Shown piece after piece: positions 1 to 6,869 of a stretch of 15,677 nucleotides of DNA. Location of the stretch: NCBI GenBank assembly GCA_945903655.1, contig CAMDOY010000044.1, positions 1 to 15,677 on the forward strand, given 5' to 3'. The notes below the pieces were generated by a model. That model saw only the letters and a list, made by a program, of their open reading frames with translations. It had not been told where the DNA came from and did no database searches. Origin of the DNA: Rhizobium sp. Q54 (GTDB lineage Bacteria; Pseudomonadota; Alphaproteobacteria; Rhizobiales; Beijerinckiaceae). A program made the position numbers and the translations under genes. The stretch's first letter is position 1, and every line of letters starts with the position of its first letter.

Positions 1-1
1 C

Positions 2-1051
2 AAGGCCGAGACCGAGGGCGCAGCCGCCGCCGAGACCGCCGCCGTGCAGGCGCTCGATACAGCGCTCCTCGAGTTGCCCAATCTGCCGCTCGACGAAGTG
101 CCCGAGGGCGCCGACGAGCACGACAATGTGGAGGCCCGCGTCATTGGAACGCGTCCCACGTTTGAGGAGGGCTTCAAGCCGAAGGAGCATTTCGAAATCG
201 GTGAGGCCCTGGGCCTCATGGATTTCGAGCGGGCGGCGAAAATGTCGGGCTCGCGCTTCGTGATCCTGCGCGGGGCTCTGGCGCGGCTGGAGCGGGCGCT
301 GGGCCAGTTCATGCTGGACCTGCACACCCAGGACCACGGCTATGAAGAGGTGAACCCGCCCGTGCTGGTGCGCGACGACGCCATGTATGGCACCGCCCAA
401 TTGCCCAAGTTCCGCGACGACCAGTTTCGCGCGGGCGAGGACTTCTGGCTGATCCCCACCGCCGAAGTGCCGCTCACCAATCTGGTGCGCGAGGAGATTC
501 TCGACGAAAAGAGCCTGCCCATGCGCGTCACCGCGCTCACCCCCTGTTTCCGCGCTGAGGCGGGGGCTGCCGGTCGCGACACCCGGGGCATGATCCGTCA
601 GCATCAGTTCATCAAGGTGGAGATGGTTTCCATCACCACGCCCGAACAGGCTTTGGCCGAACACGAGCGCATGACCGCCTGCGCCGAAGAGGTGCTGAAG
701 CGCCTCGGCCTGCATTATCGCGTGATGACGCTGTGCACCGGCGACATGGGTTTCGCCTCGCGCAAGACCTATGACATCGAGGTCTGGCTGCCCGGTCAGG
801 ATCGCTTCCGCGAGATCTCCTCCTGCTCGGTCTGCGGCGAGTTTCAGGCAAGGCGCATGAACGCCCGCTATCGCCCCGCCGAAGGCAAGGGCAACCGCTT
901 CGTCCATACGCTCAACGGGTCCGGCGTGGCGGTGGGCCGCGCGTTGATCGCCGTGCTGGAGAATTACCAGAACGCCGACGGCAGCGTGACCGTGCCAGAC
1001 GCGCTGCGGCCCTATATGGGCGGGCTGGAGACGATCAGGCCGGCGGGCTGA
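2..1051 (+). CDS. serS: Seryl-tRNA synthetase, 5'-truncated by the window edge
   Basis: Class II aminoacyl-tRNA synthetase that charges tRNA(Ser) with serine in the cytoplasm. The frame is open from base 2 and the first visible residues (KAETEG, Ala-rich) belong to the N-terminal coiled-coil arm, so the true start lies upstream. A GTG at 44 is only an internal codon. About 349 residues are visible; the family is usually near 425-430, so roughly 80 are missing. Seen directly: the serine-binding TAEVPLTNL segment, class II motif 2 (FRAEAGAAGRDTRG followed by RQHQFIKVE, about nt 548-625), and motif 3 (NGSGVAVGRALIAVLENYQ, about nt 914-970). The stop is TGA at 1049-1051. The following 140-base spacer to surE may carry a separate promoter. 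The identity is certain. Confidence 0.98.
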   Translation, partial: KAETEGAAAAETAAVQALDTALLELPNLPLDEVPEGADEHDNVEARVIGTRPTFEEGFKPKEHFEIGEALGLMDFERAAKMSGSRFVILRGALARLERALGQFMLDLHTQDHGYEEVNPPVLVRDDAMYGTAQLPKFRDDQFRAGEDFWLIPTAEVPLTNLVREEILDEKSLPMRVTALTPCFRAEAGAAGRDTRGMIRQHQFIKVEMVSITTPEQALAEHERMTACAEEVLKRLGLHYRVMTLCTGDMGFASRKTYDIEVWLPGQDRFREISSCSVCGEFQARRMNARYRPAEGKGNRFVHTLNGSGVAVGRALIAVLENYQNADGSVTVPDALRPYMGGLETIRPAG

Positions 1052-1191
1052 TCAGGCCTGTTGCAACACTTTACCGCCAAATCCATCCAAACTGTTGGAA
1101 CCCGCCTTGGGGATGGCCGGGGGGAAAGGGTTAACAATCCGTCGCTAAAATGCTCTAACCAGCTTTTGTGGGCGCCGGAGCACTTTCCCTG

Positions 1192-1953
1192 ATGCGTATT
1201 CTCATCACCAATGACGACGGTATACATGCCCATGGCATCAAGGTGCTGGAGCAGATCGCCCGGCAGATTTCCGATGACGTCACCGTGGTGGCGCCGGAGA
1301 TGGATCAATCGGGCGTCGCCCATTCCCTGTCGCTGAACGATCCCCTGCGCCTGCGCGAAATCTCGCCCCGCCATTTCGCGGTCAAGGGCACGCCGACCGA
1401 CTGCGTCATCATGGGCGTGCATCGCATCATGGCCGATCACAAGCCCGATCTGGTGCTCTCCGGCGTCAATGTCGGGCACAACATGGCGGAGGATGTGATC
1501 TATTCGGGCACGGTGGCGGGCGCCATGGAGGGCGCGATTCTGGGCATCACCTCCATCGCCCTGTCCCAGGGCTATGCGCCCGGCGGCAAGAACGCCATCG
1601 ACTGGAGCGCCGCGCAGACCCATGGGCCGAAGGTCATTCGCGATATTCTGGCGGTGGGCGTGCCGCGCGATGTGTTGGTGAATGTCAATTTCCCCGCCCG
1701 CCCGGCGAGCGAGATCGCGGGGGTCAGCGTCACCGTGCAGGGCAGGCGCGACGCCAATCTGGCGGGGCTGGAGGAGCGTTTCGACGGGCGCGGCAATCCC
1801 TATTACTGGATCCGCTATGCCCGCACCCGCTCCACCCCGCCCCATGGCACGGATCTGGAGGCCATCGCCAATGGCCGCATCTCCATCACGCCCCTGCGGC
1901 TCGATCTGACCGATGAGCCGACGCTCACCCGGTTCGCGCTCGCTTTGCGCTGA
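1192..1953 (+). CDS. surE: 5'/3'-nucleotidase SurE
   Basis: Metal-dependent nucleoside monophosphate phosphatase of the SurE family, cytoplasmic, linked to stationary-phase survival. I place the start at ATG 1192, giving 253 residues that begin MRILITNDDG, the canonical SurE N-terminus; GGAG at 1177-1180 lies 11 bases upstream. A GTG at 1168 would add eight residues with no family counterpart. Metal ligands are intact: D8 and D9 in NDDG, S40 in the APEMDQSG loop, and N93 in SGVNVGHN. The GTPTDC (67-71) and YSGTVAGAMEG (104-114) signatures are also present. Length is typical. pcm follows after 18 bases with a strong Shine-Dalgarno, so surE-pcm is very probably one transcript, as in the surE-pcm-nlpD arrangement of many proteobacteria. 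Confidence 0.97.
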   Translation: MRILITNDDGIHAHGIKVLEQIARQISDDVTVVAPEMDQSGVAHSLSLNDPLRLREISPRHFAVKGTPTDCVIMGVHRIMADHKPDLVLSGVNVGHNMAEDVIYSGTVAGAMEGAILGITSIALSQGYAPGGKNAIDWSAAQTHGPKVIRDILAVGVPRDVLVNVNFPARPASEIAGVSVTVQGRRDANLAGLEERFDGRGNPYYWIRYARTRSTPPHGTDLEAIANGRISITPLRLDLTDEPTLTRFALALR

Positions 1954-1971
1954 ACGGATAGGGGAGGGCCC

Positions 1972-2661
1972 ATGAAGCAGATGGATCTTCCTCTTGTGAT
2001 GCCCGGGGAGGCCGAAGCCCGGGCCGCTCAGGCCCTGATGGCCTTTTTGCTGCGCATCCGCGCGCGCGGGGTCTCCGATGTGGCGGTCTTGCGGGCCCTT
2101 GAGGTCGTGCCGCGCGATCTCTTCGTGCCCCATCGCTATCGGGATCTCGCCCTGCGCGACATCGCCCTGCCCATCGCCTGCGGGCAGACCATGCCGGAGG
2201 CCTGGCTGGTGGCGCGCATGATGGAGGGGCTTGATCTCGCCCCCAACCATAGGGTTCTCGAGGTGGGCGCAGGTTCGGGTTATGCGACCGCCATTCTGGC
2301 GCGGCTCGCGGGCGAGGTGGTCTCCTGCGAAATCTTCGAGCCGCTGGCGGTGGAATGCGCGCAGCGGCTCGCGCGCCTTGGCTTCGCAAATGTGAAAATC
2401 TTGCAAGGGGATGTCCTGGACCATCTGCCCGAGATCGGTCTGTTTGACCGTATCCTCGTGCATGGGGTCGTCGAGGGGGCGCCCACGGGTTTGATGGAGA
2501 GCCTCGCCGACGGCGGTGTGATCCTGCTGGGCCGCAAGGCGCCGCGTGGCGGCGCGATTTTGACCCGCATCGCCCATCACAATTCAGGCGATTTCATCGA
2601 AACGCCTGTCGGTCCGTGTCGGCTGGGCGGGCTGATCGGGCCGATCAACGGGCTGATGTGA
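1972..2661 (+). CDS. pcm: Protein-L-isoaspartate O-methyltransferase, divergent
   Basis: SAM-dependent methyltransferase of the PCMT family, which repairs isoaspartyl residues in damaged proteins. It has 229 residues; ATG 1972 is preceded by GGGGAGGG at 1961-1968. SAM motif I is clear (VLEVGAGSGYA, residues 95-105), as are the upstream family elements RARGVSDVAVLRALEVVPR and FVPHRYRD. Two conserved parts differ. The family GQTISQP substrate/active-site segment reads GQTMPEAW (71-78), losing the Ser and Gln-Pro. The later strand, normally followed by an Ala/Pro-rich stretch and ending in PVG, reads ILVHGVVEGAPTG and GGVILLGRK. The context (18 bases after surE, then an NlpD-like gene) strongly supports orthology. 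Whether it still repairs isoaspartate is uncertain; it could act on another carboxyl or protein substrate. Confidence 0.88.
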   Translation: MKQMDLPLVMPGEAEARAAQALMAFLLRIRARGVSDVAVLRALEVVPRDLFVPHRYRDLALRDIALPIACGQTMPEAWLVARMMEGLDLAPNHRVLEVGAGSGYATAILARLAGEVVSCEIFEPLAVECAQRLARLGFANVKILQGDVLDHLPEIGLFDRILVHGVVEGAPTGLMESLADGGVILLGRKAPRGGAILTRIAHHNSGDFIETPVGPCRLGGLIGPINGLM

Positions 2662-2776
2662 ATTTTTCACCACGATTTCGCCTGACGTAGCGAAAAAAAG
2701 ATCCATTATAAACCATGCCTTAACCACCCATGCGCTTAATAGGTTTTATCAATAATGGTTAGCAGTGGGTTGCGTG

Positions 2777-3856
2777 ATGCGTCTCAGGCTCGGACATAAA
2801 AATTTCTCCACCGCCACCCGCCTTGCTGTCGCAAGCGCCACGGCGGTCTTGCTGGCGGGTTGCTCAGGCGACGTGACCCGCTTCGCTTCCAATCCCTTTG
2901 AGATGGATCCGGCGCCCACCGCCTCGATCCGTCAGGCGGCTGTTGAGCGGCCGGTCGGCTTCCAATCCGCTTCGGTGGGCGCCGTCGACTCGGCGCCGCT
3001 GTCGTCTCCTGCGCCCGCTTATGGAAGCGCACGCCCGGCGCCCGTGGCGGCTCAGCCGAGCCCGGTCTATAACCCTCCGGCGCAGGCGGCTCCTCGCGTC
3101 ATCGCTGCGCCCCCGCAAGCCCAGGCCAAGGCCTATTCGCCTGCGCCCGCTCCGGCCAAAGCGCAGCCGCAAGCCAATGAAAAGCTGACCTTTGTGAAGG
3201 GCGCCGCGCCCGCATCGGCCCCTGCGGCGACGCAGGCCAAGGCGGTCGAACCGCAAAAGGTCGCCGCAAAGCCGGCAGAGAAGCCTGTCGAAAAGACGGC
3301 GGCCAAGCCCGCGCCGCAGGCGGTCGAAACCCCCGCCAAGCAAGCCGAGAAGCCTGCGGCTGAAAAGCCCAAGCAGATGGCGAAGCTGGAGACGGGCGCT
3401 CCCGCAGCGGCCGCCTCCGCCGCTGCCCCTGCAGCCGCCCCGGCTGCCGCCGCGCCCAAGGCCGCCGCCGCCGAGCCTGAGAGCGACAAGCCCGAGTTCC
3501 GCTGGCCCGCGCGCGGTCGCATCATCCAGGGCTTCAAGGCCGGCTCCAGCGAGGGCATCAAGATCGCCCTGCCGGAAGGCACAGCCGTCAAGGCCGCCGA
3601 GGCCGGGGTCGTCGCCTATGCTGGCAACGAGCTGAAGGGCTATGGCAACATTGTGCTCATCAAGCACCCCAATGGCTTCGTCTCGGTCTACGCCAACAAT
3701 GGCGACCTCTCCGTGAAGCGTGGCGACGCCGTCAAGCGCGGCCAGTTGATCGCCAAGTCCGGCCAGTCCGGCAATGTGTCCTCGCCCCAGCTCCACTTCG
3801 AGCTGCGCAAAGGGTCCACGCCGGTTGATCCCACCGAGTTCCTCGCGGGTCTCTAA
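2777..3856 (+). CDS. nlpD: NlpD-like lipoprotein with degenerate LytM (M23) domain
   Basis: Probable envelope lipoprotein of the NlpD/DipM group, whose members activate periplasmic amidases during cell separation. ATG 2777 gives 359 residues (a GTG at 2765 is possible). A lipoprotein signal ends in a lipobox, VLLAGC, with Cys29. Residues about 50-235 are a low-complexity Pro/Ala/Lys linker, and 241-359 form the M23 fold (FRWPARGRIIQGF to the C-terminus). Catalytic zinc positions are mostly lost: the usual H-x3-D is SEGIK (S258, K262), the YAH position is YAN (N307), and the HxH is QLH (Q338, H340). The domain is therefore probably a non-enzymatic regulator, as known for E. coli NlpD and EnvC. 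No LysM repeat is visible, unlike typical NlpD/DipM. The upstream 115 bases are AT-rich and probably carry a promoter. The gene ends with a strong terminator. Confidence 0.87.
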   Translation: MRLRLGHKNFSTATRLAVASATAVLLAGCSGDVTRFASNPFEMDPAPTASIRQAAVERPVGFQSASVGAVDSAPLSSPAPAYGSARPAPVAAQPSPVYNPPAQAAPRVIAAPPQAQAKAYSPAPAPAKAQPQANEKLTFVKGAAPASAPAATQAKAVEPQKVAAKPAEKPVEKTAAKPAPQAVETPAKQAEKPAAEKPKQMAKLETGAPAAAASAAAPAAAPAAAAPKAAAAEPESDKPEFRWPARGRIIQGFKAGSSEGIKIALPEGTAVKAAEAGVVAYAGNELKGYGNIVLIKHPNGFVSVYANNGDLSVKRGDAVKRGQLIAKSGQSGNVSSPQLHFELRKGSTPVDPTEFLAGL

Positions 3857-3917
3857 GAGACGCGCGCACGAAAGCCGCCCTCGGCATCCGCGAGACACGG
3901 GCCGGGGGCGAATGATG

Positions 3918-3955
3918 GCGGCAGGTCCCAGGAATGGCCTGCCGCTTTTTATTTT
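3918..3955 (+). terminator. Rho-independent terminator of the serS-surE-pcm-nlpD side
   Basis: A perfect stem GCGGCAGG (3918-3925) / CCTGCCGC (3938-3945) with a 12-base loop is followed directly by TTTTTATTTT (3946-3955). It starts 61 bases after the nlpD stop. The U-tract lies only on the plus-strand side, so it terminates plus-strand transcription before the convergent oxidoreductase gene, whose stop is at 3960. Confidence 0.93.
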
Positions 3956-3959
3956 GGGG

Positions 3960-5123
3960 TCACCAGCTTTTGGCGGTGAGGTCGAGGCCTGCGTGGAACA
4001 TGCGGCCATCGTTCTGCGTCTCGCTCAGGGGGCCCGCGCCTGTCGGCAGGGACAGGCGGGGGTGGGCGGTCCGATAGCGCGGCGGGTAGGGCAGGGGCTG
4101 CTGGAAATGGGTCGCCGCCGTCCAGGCCCAATGGGGATTGGACATGAATTTGCGCCCGAGCGCGATCATATCCGCCTTGCCCGCCTGCAGAACCTCTTCG
4201 GCCTGTTGCGGCTCCCAGATCTGCCCCACCGCCATGGTGGCGATCTTGCCCTCGCGCCGCACCGCGTCCGCAAAAGGAGTCTGATAGCCCGGGCCCGCCG
4301 TGATCTTCTGGTCGAGGGTGGCGCCGCCGCTTGAGCAGCAGATGTAGTCGCAACCCCGCGCCTTCAGCTCCGCCGCCAGCACGCAGGATTCCTCCAGCGT
4401 CCAACCACCTTCGACCCAGTCGATGGCCGAGATGCGCACGCCCACGGGCCGCTCCGAGGGGAAGGCCGCGCGGCATTGTTCGAAGATCTCGAGGCCAAAG
4501 CGCATGCGGTTTTCCAGGCTCCCGCCATAGCGGTCTTCGCGCTTGTTAATGAGCGGGGTCAGGAACTCGTGGATGAGATAGCCATGGGCGAAATGCAGCT
4601 CGATGAGATCGACGCCGATGGCCGCCGCCCGGCGCGTCGCCTGCACGAAGGCCTGCTGGGCCTCCTCGATATCCTCGGTGGTCATCACCTGGGGATGGGG
4701 ATGCTGATGGTCTTCGTAATAGGAGGGCGCCAGCGGGATCCAGCCGCCCTCTTCGAGCGTGACCGGCTTGCGCGCGATGAACGAAGCGGGGGTCGAGGAT
4801 TTGCGCCCGGCATGGGCGAGCTGCACGCCGAATTTCGAGCGTCCATATTCCTTGCAGAACTGCACAACGCGGGAGAGCGCCGCCTGATTGTCATCGCTGT
4901 AGAGGCCAAGGCAATGAGGCGAGATGCGCCCGCGCGGCTCCACCCCCGTCGCCTCCGTGATGATCAGCCCCACATTGGCGCAGGCGAACTGGCCCAGATG
5001 CATGAGGTGCCAGTCAGAGGCGTTCCCATCCTTCGCCGCATATTGGCACATGGGCGAGAGCACGATGCGATTGTCGAGCGTGAGCCCGCGCATGTCGAAA
5101 GGTGTGAAAAGCAGCGGCGCCAC
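3960..5123 (-). CDS. NADH:flavin oxidoreductase, Old Yellow Enzyme family (YqjM-like)
   Basis: FMN-dependent ene-reductase-type TIM barrel, cytoplasmic; the natural substrate is unknown, and related enzymes reduce activated C=C bonds or take part in xenobiotic and oxidative-stress metabolism. I choose GTG 5123 (387 residues) because GGGGGAGGA sits just upstream at 5129-5137; ATG 5150 would add nine residues with no Shine-Dalgarno. With this start the SPMCQY motif puts the flavin-tuning cysteine at C26, as in YqjM. Also seen: Q101 in QLAHAGRKS, the H177/H180 pair in ELHFAHGYLIHEFLTP, RYGGSLENRMRF, and the phosphate-binding region ending in MIALGRKFMSNPHW. After PYPPRYR there is an extra tail of about 35 residues, ending LDLTAKSW. 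It lies 82 bases downstream of the antitoxin gene and could share its transcript. Confidence 0.93.
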   Translation of the reverse strand: MAPLLFTPFDMRGLTLDNRIVLSPMCQYAAKDGNASDWHLMHLGQFACANVGLIITEATGVEPRGRISPHCLGLYSDDNQAALSRVVQFCKEYGRSKFGVQLAHAGRKSSTPASFIARKPVTLEEGGWIPLAPSYYEDHQHPHPQVMTTEDIEEAQQAFVQATRRAAAIGVDLIELHFAHGYLIHEFLTPLINKREDRYGGSLENRMRFGLEIFEQCRAAFPSERPVGVRISAIDWVEGGWTLEESCVLAAELKARGCDYICCSSGGATLDQKITAGPGYQTPFADAVRREGKIATMAVGQIWEPQQAEEVLQAGKADMIALGRKFMSNPHWAWTAATHFQQPLPYPPRYRTAHPRLSLPTGAGPLSETQNDGRMFHAGLDLTAKSW

Positions 5124-5128
5124 GAAAT

Positions 5129-5137
5129 CCTCCCCCG
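5129..5137 (-). promoter_or_regulatory. Shine-Dalgarno deciding the GTG start of the OYE gene
   Basis: On the minus strand, GGGGGAGGA is followed by TTTC and then GTG (5123-5121). It is the only strong ribosome-binding sequence near the 5' end. It lies inside the reading frame that would open at ATG 5150, so the internal GTG is the better start. Confidence 0.7.
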
Positions 5138-5204
5138 GCGACCCGTTCATCGGCCGCGCTGGGGGGAGTATAGGATGGAGTAGCGGGAAAGGAGAAGCGG
5201 GGGC

Positions 5205-5492
5205 TTAGCGGAGCTCCAGATGCAGTTCGCGGCCTACGGCTCTGGCGGCCCGCAGGAGCGTTTCCAGCGTGGCGTTCATGTTCTCGGGATCGAGCAGGCG
5301 GTCCACCTGCGCGCGGCTGGTTTGCATGATCTCCGCCATGCGCGTTTTGCTCAGACCCTTGTCCTTCATGGCGGCGATGATCTGCATGGACAGGACGCTC
5401 TTGATGGCGACCGCCGTAGCCTCTTCGCGAAGGCCTTGTTCGTCCAGCCAACTTTCGAACGACGATCCGATGTGAGGGTTCTGCTTCTTCAC
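5205..5492 (-). CDS. XRE/HigA-like antitoxin, helix-turn-helix
   Basis: Probable antitoxin and autorepressor of a type II toxin-antitoxin pair. GTG 5492 gives 95 residues. The start codon overlaps the toxin stop in a GTGA (minus strand 5492-5489), a usual sign of translational coupling; no good upstream start with family-like sequence is present. Residues about 33-87 form the DNA-binding domain: SVLSMQIIAAMKDKGLSKTR, then MAEIMQTSRAQVDRLLDP, then NATLETLLRAARAVGREL. This pattern matches small XRE regulators found after RelE/HigB-type toxins. The N-terminal 25 residues (SSFESWLDEQGLREEA) are the likely toxin-contacting part. The gene ends with TAA at 5205. The pairing is inferred from order and overlap. 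Confidence 0.9.
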   Translation of the reverse strand: MKKQNPHIGSSFESWLDEQGLREEATAVAIKSVLSMQIIAAMKDKGLSKTRMAEIMQTSRAQVDRLLDPENMNATLETLLRAARAVGRELHLELR

Positions 5493-5833
5493 GACGTCAC
5501 CGCCTTCAACCGTTCTTGCGCCAAATTTAGTTCTACAGTCGGCGTCGCCTGCGTTTTCTTGATGAAGCCGACCAAGGCTATCAACTCTCCATCGTGGAAC
5601 GCAAAGATGACCCGGGCTTCGCGTTTGCTGGGCAGTGAAGAGCGTACCTCCCACAGGCCTTTACCGAGTGCGCGACAAACCGGCATGCCGACCGGCCATC
5701 CCCATTGGACCTTGGCAATGTCCCGCCCAAGAGTACGCTGGTCCTCACGCGGCAGCTCGTTCAACCAGTCTCGAACTGGTTCTGCGCCTGACGTGGAGCG
5801 CCAAAACGACAATGGGATAGCTACAAGCCGCAC
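5489..5833 (-). CDS. RelE/HigB-like toxin (phage-derived Gp49-like family)
   Basis: Probable ribosome-dependent mRNA interferase of the Gp49-like branch of the RelE superfamily. It has 114 residues from GTG 5833; an in-frame TGA a few codons upstream leaves no alternative start, and no strong Shine-Dalgarno is visible. Family features: SFWRSTSGAEPVRDWLNELP at the N-terminus, the core LGKGLWEVRSSLPSKREARV (about residues 56-75), and the signature GFIKKTQATP, followed by LNLAQERL. The conserved Arg in WEVR and the Lys-Lys of KKTQ are typical functional residues. The stop overlaps the antitoxin start by four bases. Toxin-first order is the HigBA arrangement. It appears intact, so it should need its antitoxin. 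Confidence 0.9.
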   Translation of the reverse strand: MRLVAIPLSFWRSTSGAEPVRDWLNELPREDQRTLGRDIAKVQWGWPVGMPVCRALGKGLWEVRSSLPSKREARVIFAFHDGELIALVGFIKKTQATPTVELNLAQERLKAVTS

Positions 5834-5842
5834 AAAATAGTA

Positions 5843-5875
5843 CCATCAAAGATACGTTAGCACGATTTATGATGG
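5843..5875. promoter_or_regulatory. Candidate operator/promoter region of the toxin-antitoxin operon
   Basis: The 85 bases upstream of the toxin are AT-rich compared with the surrounding genes. They contain an inverted pair CCATCA (5843-5848) and TGATGG (5870-5875), 21 bases apart, starting 10 bases upstream of the toxin start. Type II antitoxins of this class usually repress their own promoter through such repeats. Six-base arms can occur by chance, so this is tentative. Confidence 0.35.
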
Positions 5876-5918
5876 ATGAAAATGGACAGCACGGCAATAA
5901 TTGTCTGACGTCGCCCCC

Positions 5919-6797
5919 TCACCCGGTCTGCTTGCCCAGCCGCCCCGCCAGATCCTGAATGAACTGCCAGGCGGTGCGGCCGGAGCGGGCGCCGCGGGTG
6001 GTGGCCCATTCGAGAGCCTGGGCCTGCATCTCCCCCGCATCCGCATCGAGGCCGAAATGGGCCGCGTAGCCGCGCACCATGGCCAGATATTCGTCCTGGG
6101 AGCAGCGGTGGAAGCCCAGCCACAGGCCGAAACGGTCGGAGAGGGAGACCTTCTCCTCCACGGCCTCGCCGGGGTTGATGGCGGTGCCGCCTTCGTTGTC
6201 CATCATGGAGCGCGGCAGCAGGTGGCGCCGGTTCGAGGTGGCGTAGAACAGCACATTGGGCGGGCGCCCCTCGATGCCGCCTTCCAGCACCGCCTTCAGG
6301 GACTTGTAGGACGTGTCCTCCGCGTCAAAGGACAGATCGTCGCAAAAGAGGATGAAGGGATAGGGCGCGGGCCGCACCCGGCTCATGAGGGCGGGCAGGG
6401 TCTCGATGTCCTCGCGATGGATCTCCACGAGTTTCATGGGACGGAAATCGGCCTCCGCCGCCCGGGCGGCGTTGATCTGCGCATGGACCGCCTTCACCAG
6501 CGAGGACTTGCCCATGCCGCGCGCGCCCCACAGCAGCGCATTGTTGGCGGGCAGGCCCCTGGCGAAACGCTCCGTATTCTCCACCAGCAGGTCGCGCACG
6601 AGGTCGATGCCCCGCAGCAGGCTGATGTCCACCCGGTTCACCTTCGGCACCGGCGTGAAGCCGCAGGAGGCCGCATGCCAGACGAAGGCGTCCGCCGCCG
6701 CAAAGTCGATGCGGGCGTCGGTCTGGGGGGCGAGGCGGTCGAGGGCGCTGGCGATGCGCTCGAGCGTGGCGAGGATGGCTTGGGTCTCAGTGGTCAT
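5919..6797 (-). CDS. DUF815 family AAA-type ATPase
   Basis: Predicted cytoplasmic P-loop ATPase of the DUF815 family; the cellular role is not established. ATG 6797 gives 292 residues, with AGGA seven bases upstream. Walker A is GARGMGKS (91-98), Walker B is FILFCDD (148-154) and a sensor-1-like TSN is at 187-189, followed by RRHLLPR. The insert DNEGGTAINPGEAVEEKVSL (about 200-219) and SDRFGLWLGFH are characteristic of this family. The N-terminal 85 residues form the helical part that precedes the ATPase core. It lies 72 bases after the NfeD stop on the same strand, so it may be read from the SPFH-NfeD transcript. From memory, this gene often sits directly after the nlpD-like gene and before yajC in alphaproteobacteria; here it is separated and in opposite orientation. 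Confidence 0.92.
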   Translation of the reverse strand: MTTETQAILATLERIASALDRLAPQTDARIDFAAADAFVWHAASCGFTPVPKVNRVDISLLRGIDLVRDLLVENTERFARGLPANNALLWGARGMGKSSLVKAVHAQINAARAAEADFRPMKLVEIHREDIETLPALMSRVRPAPYPFILFCDDLSFDAEDTSYKSLKAVLEGGIEGRPPNVLFYATSNRRHLLPRSMMDNEGGTAINPGEAVEEKVSLSDRFGLWLGFHRCSQDEYLAMVRGYAAHFGLDADAGEMQAQALEWATTRGARSGRTAWQFIQDLAGRLGKQTG

Positions 6798-6869
6798 GGG
6801 GCGTCCTGTGCGATGTCACGGCGCCTATAGCAGCATGGCGGCGCGGCACAAAGCCCTGCGGCGGGCGCG

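Noticed and set aside
1033..1053. Inverted repeat GATCAGGCC / GGGCTGATC over the serS stop codon
   Set aside because: It has one mismatch, a 3-base loop and no U-tract, so it is not supported as a terminator.
1012..2580. A 522-codon open frame on the minus strand opposite surE and pcm
   Set aside because: It is His/Gly/Asp-rich shadow sequence typical of high-GC antisense frames and lies over two well-supported genes. No domain is recognisable.
2920..3480. Repetitive GC-rich stretch considered as a DNA repeat or inserted element
   Set aside because: It is in-frame low-complexity Pro/Ala/Lys coding sequence forming the periplasmic linker of the NlpD-like protein, with no exact long repeats or element ends.
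2864..4009. A 381-codon minus-strand frame opposite the NlpD-like gene
   Set aside because: Its Arg/Gly/Leu-rich composition mirrors the Ala/Pro/Lys linker of the real gene, and it crosses the terminator at 3918-3955.
5124..5150. ATG 5150 as the start of the Old Yellow Enzyme gene
   Set aside because: It lacks a Shine-Dalgarno, while GTG 5123 has an excellent one and places the conserved cysteine at position 26.
5901..6830. A 309-codon plus-strand frame opposite the DUF815 gene
   Set aside because: The minus-strand protein has complete Walker A and B motifs; the plus frame has none and is His/Gly-rich shadow sequence.
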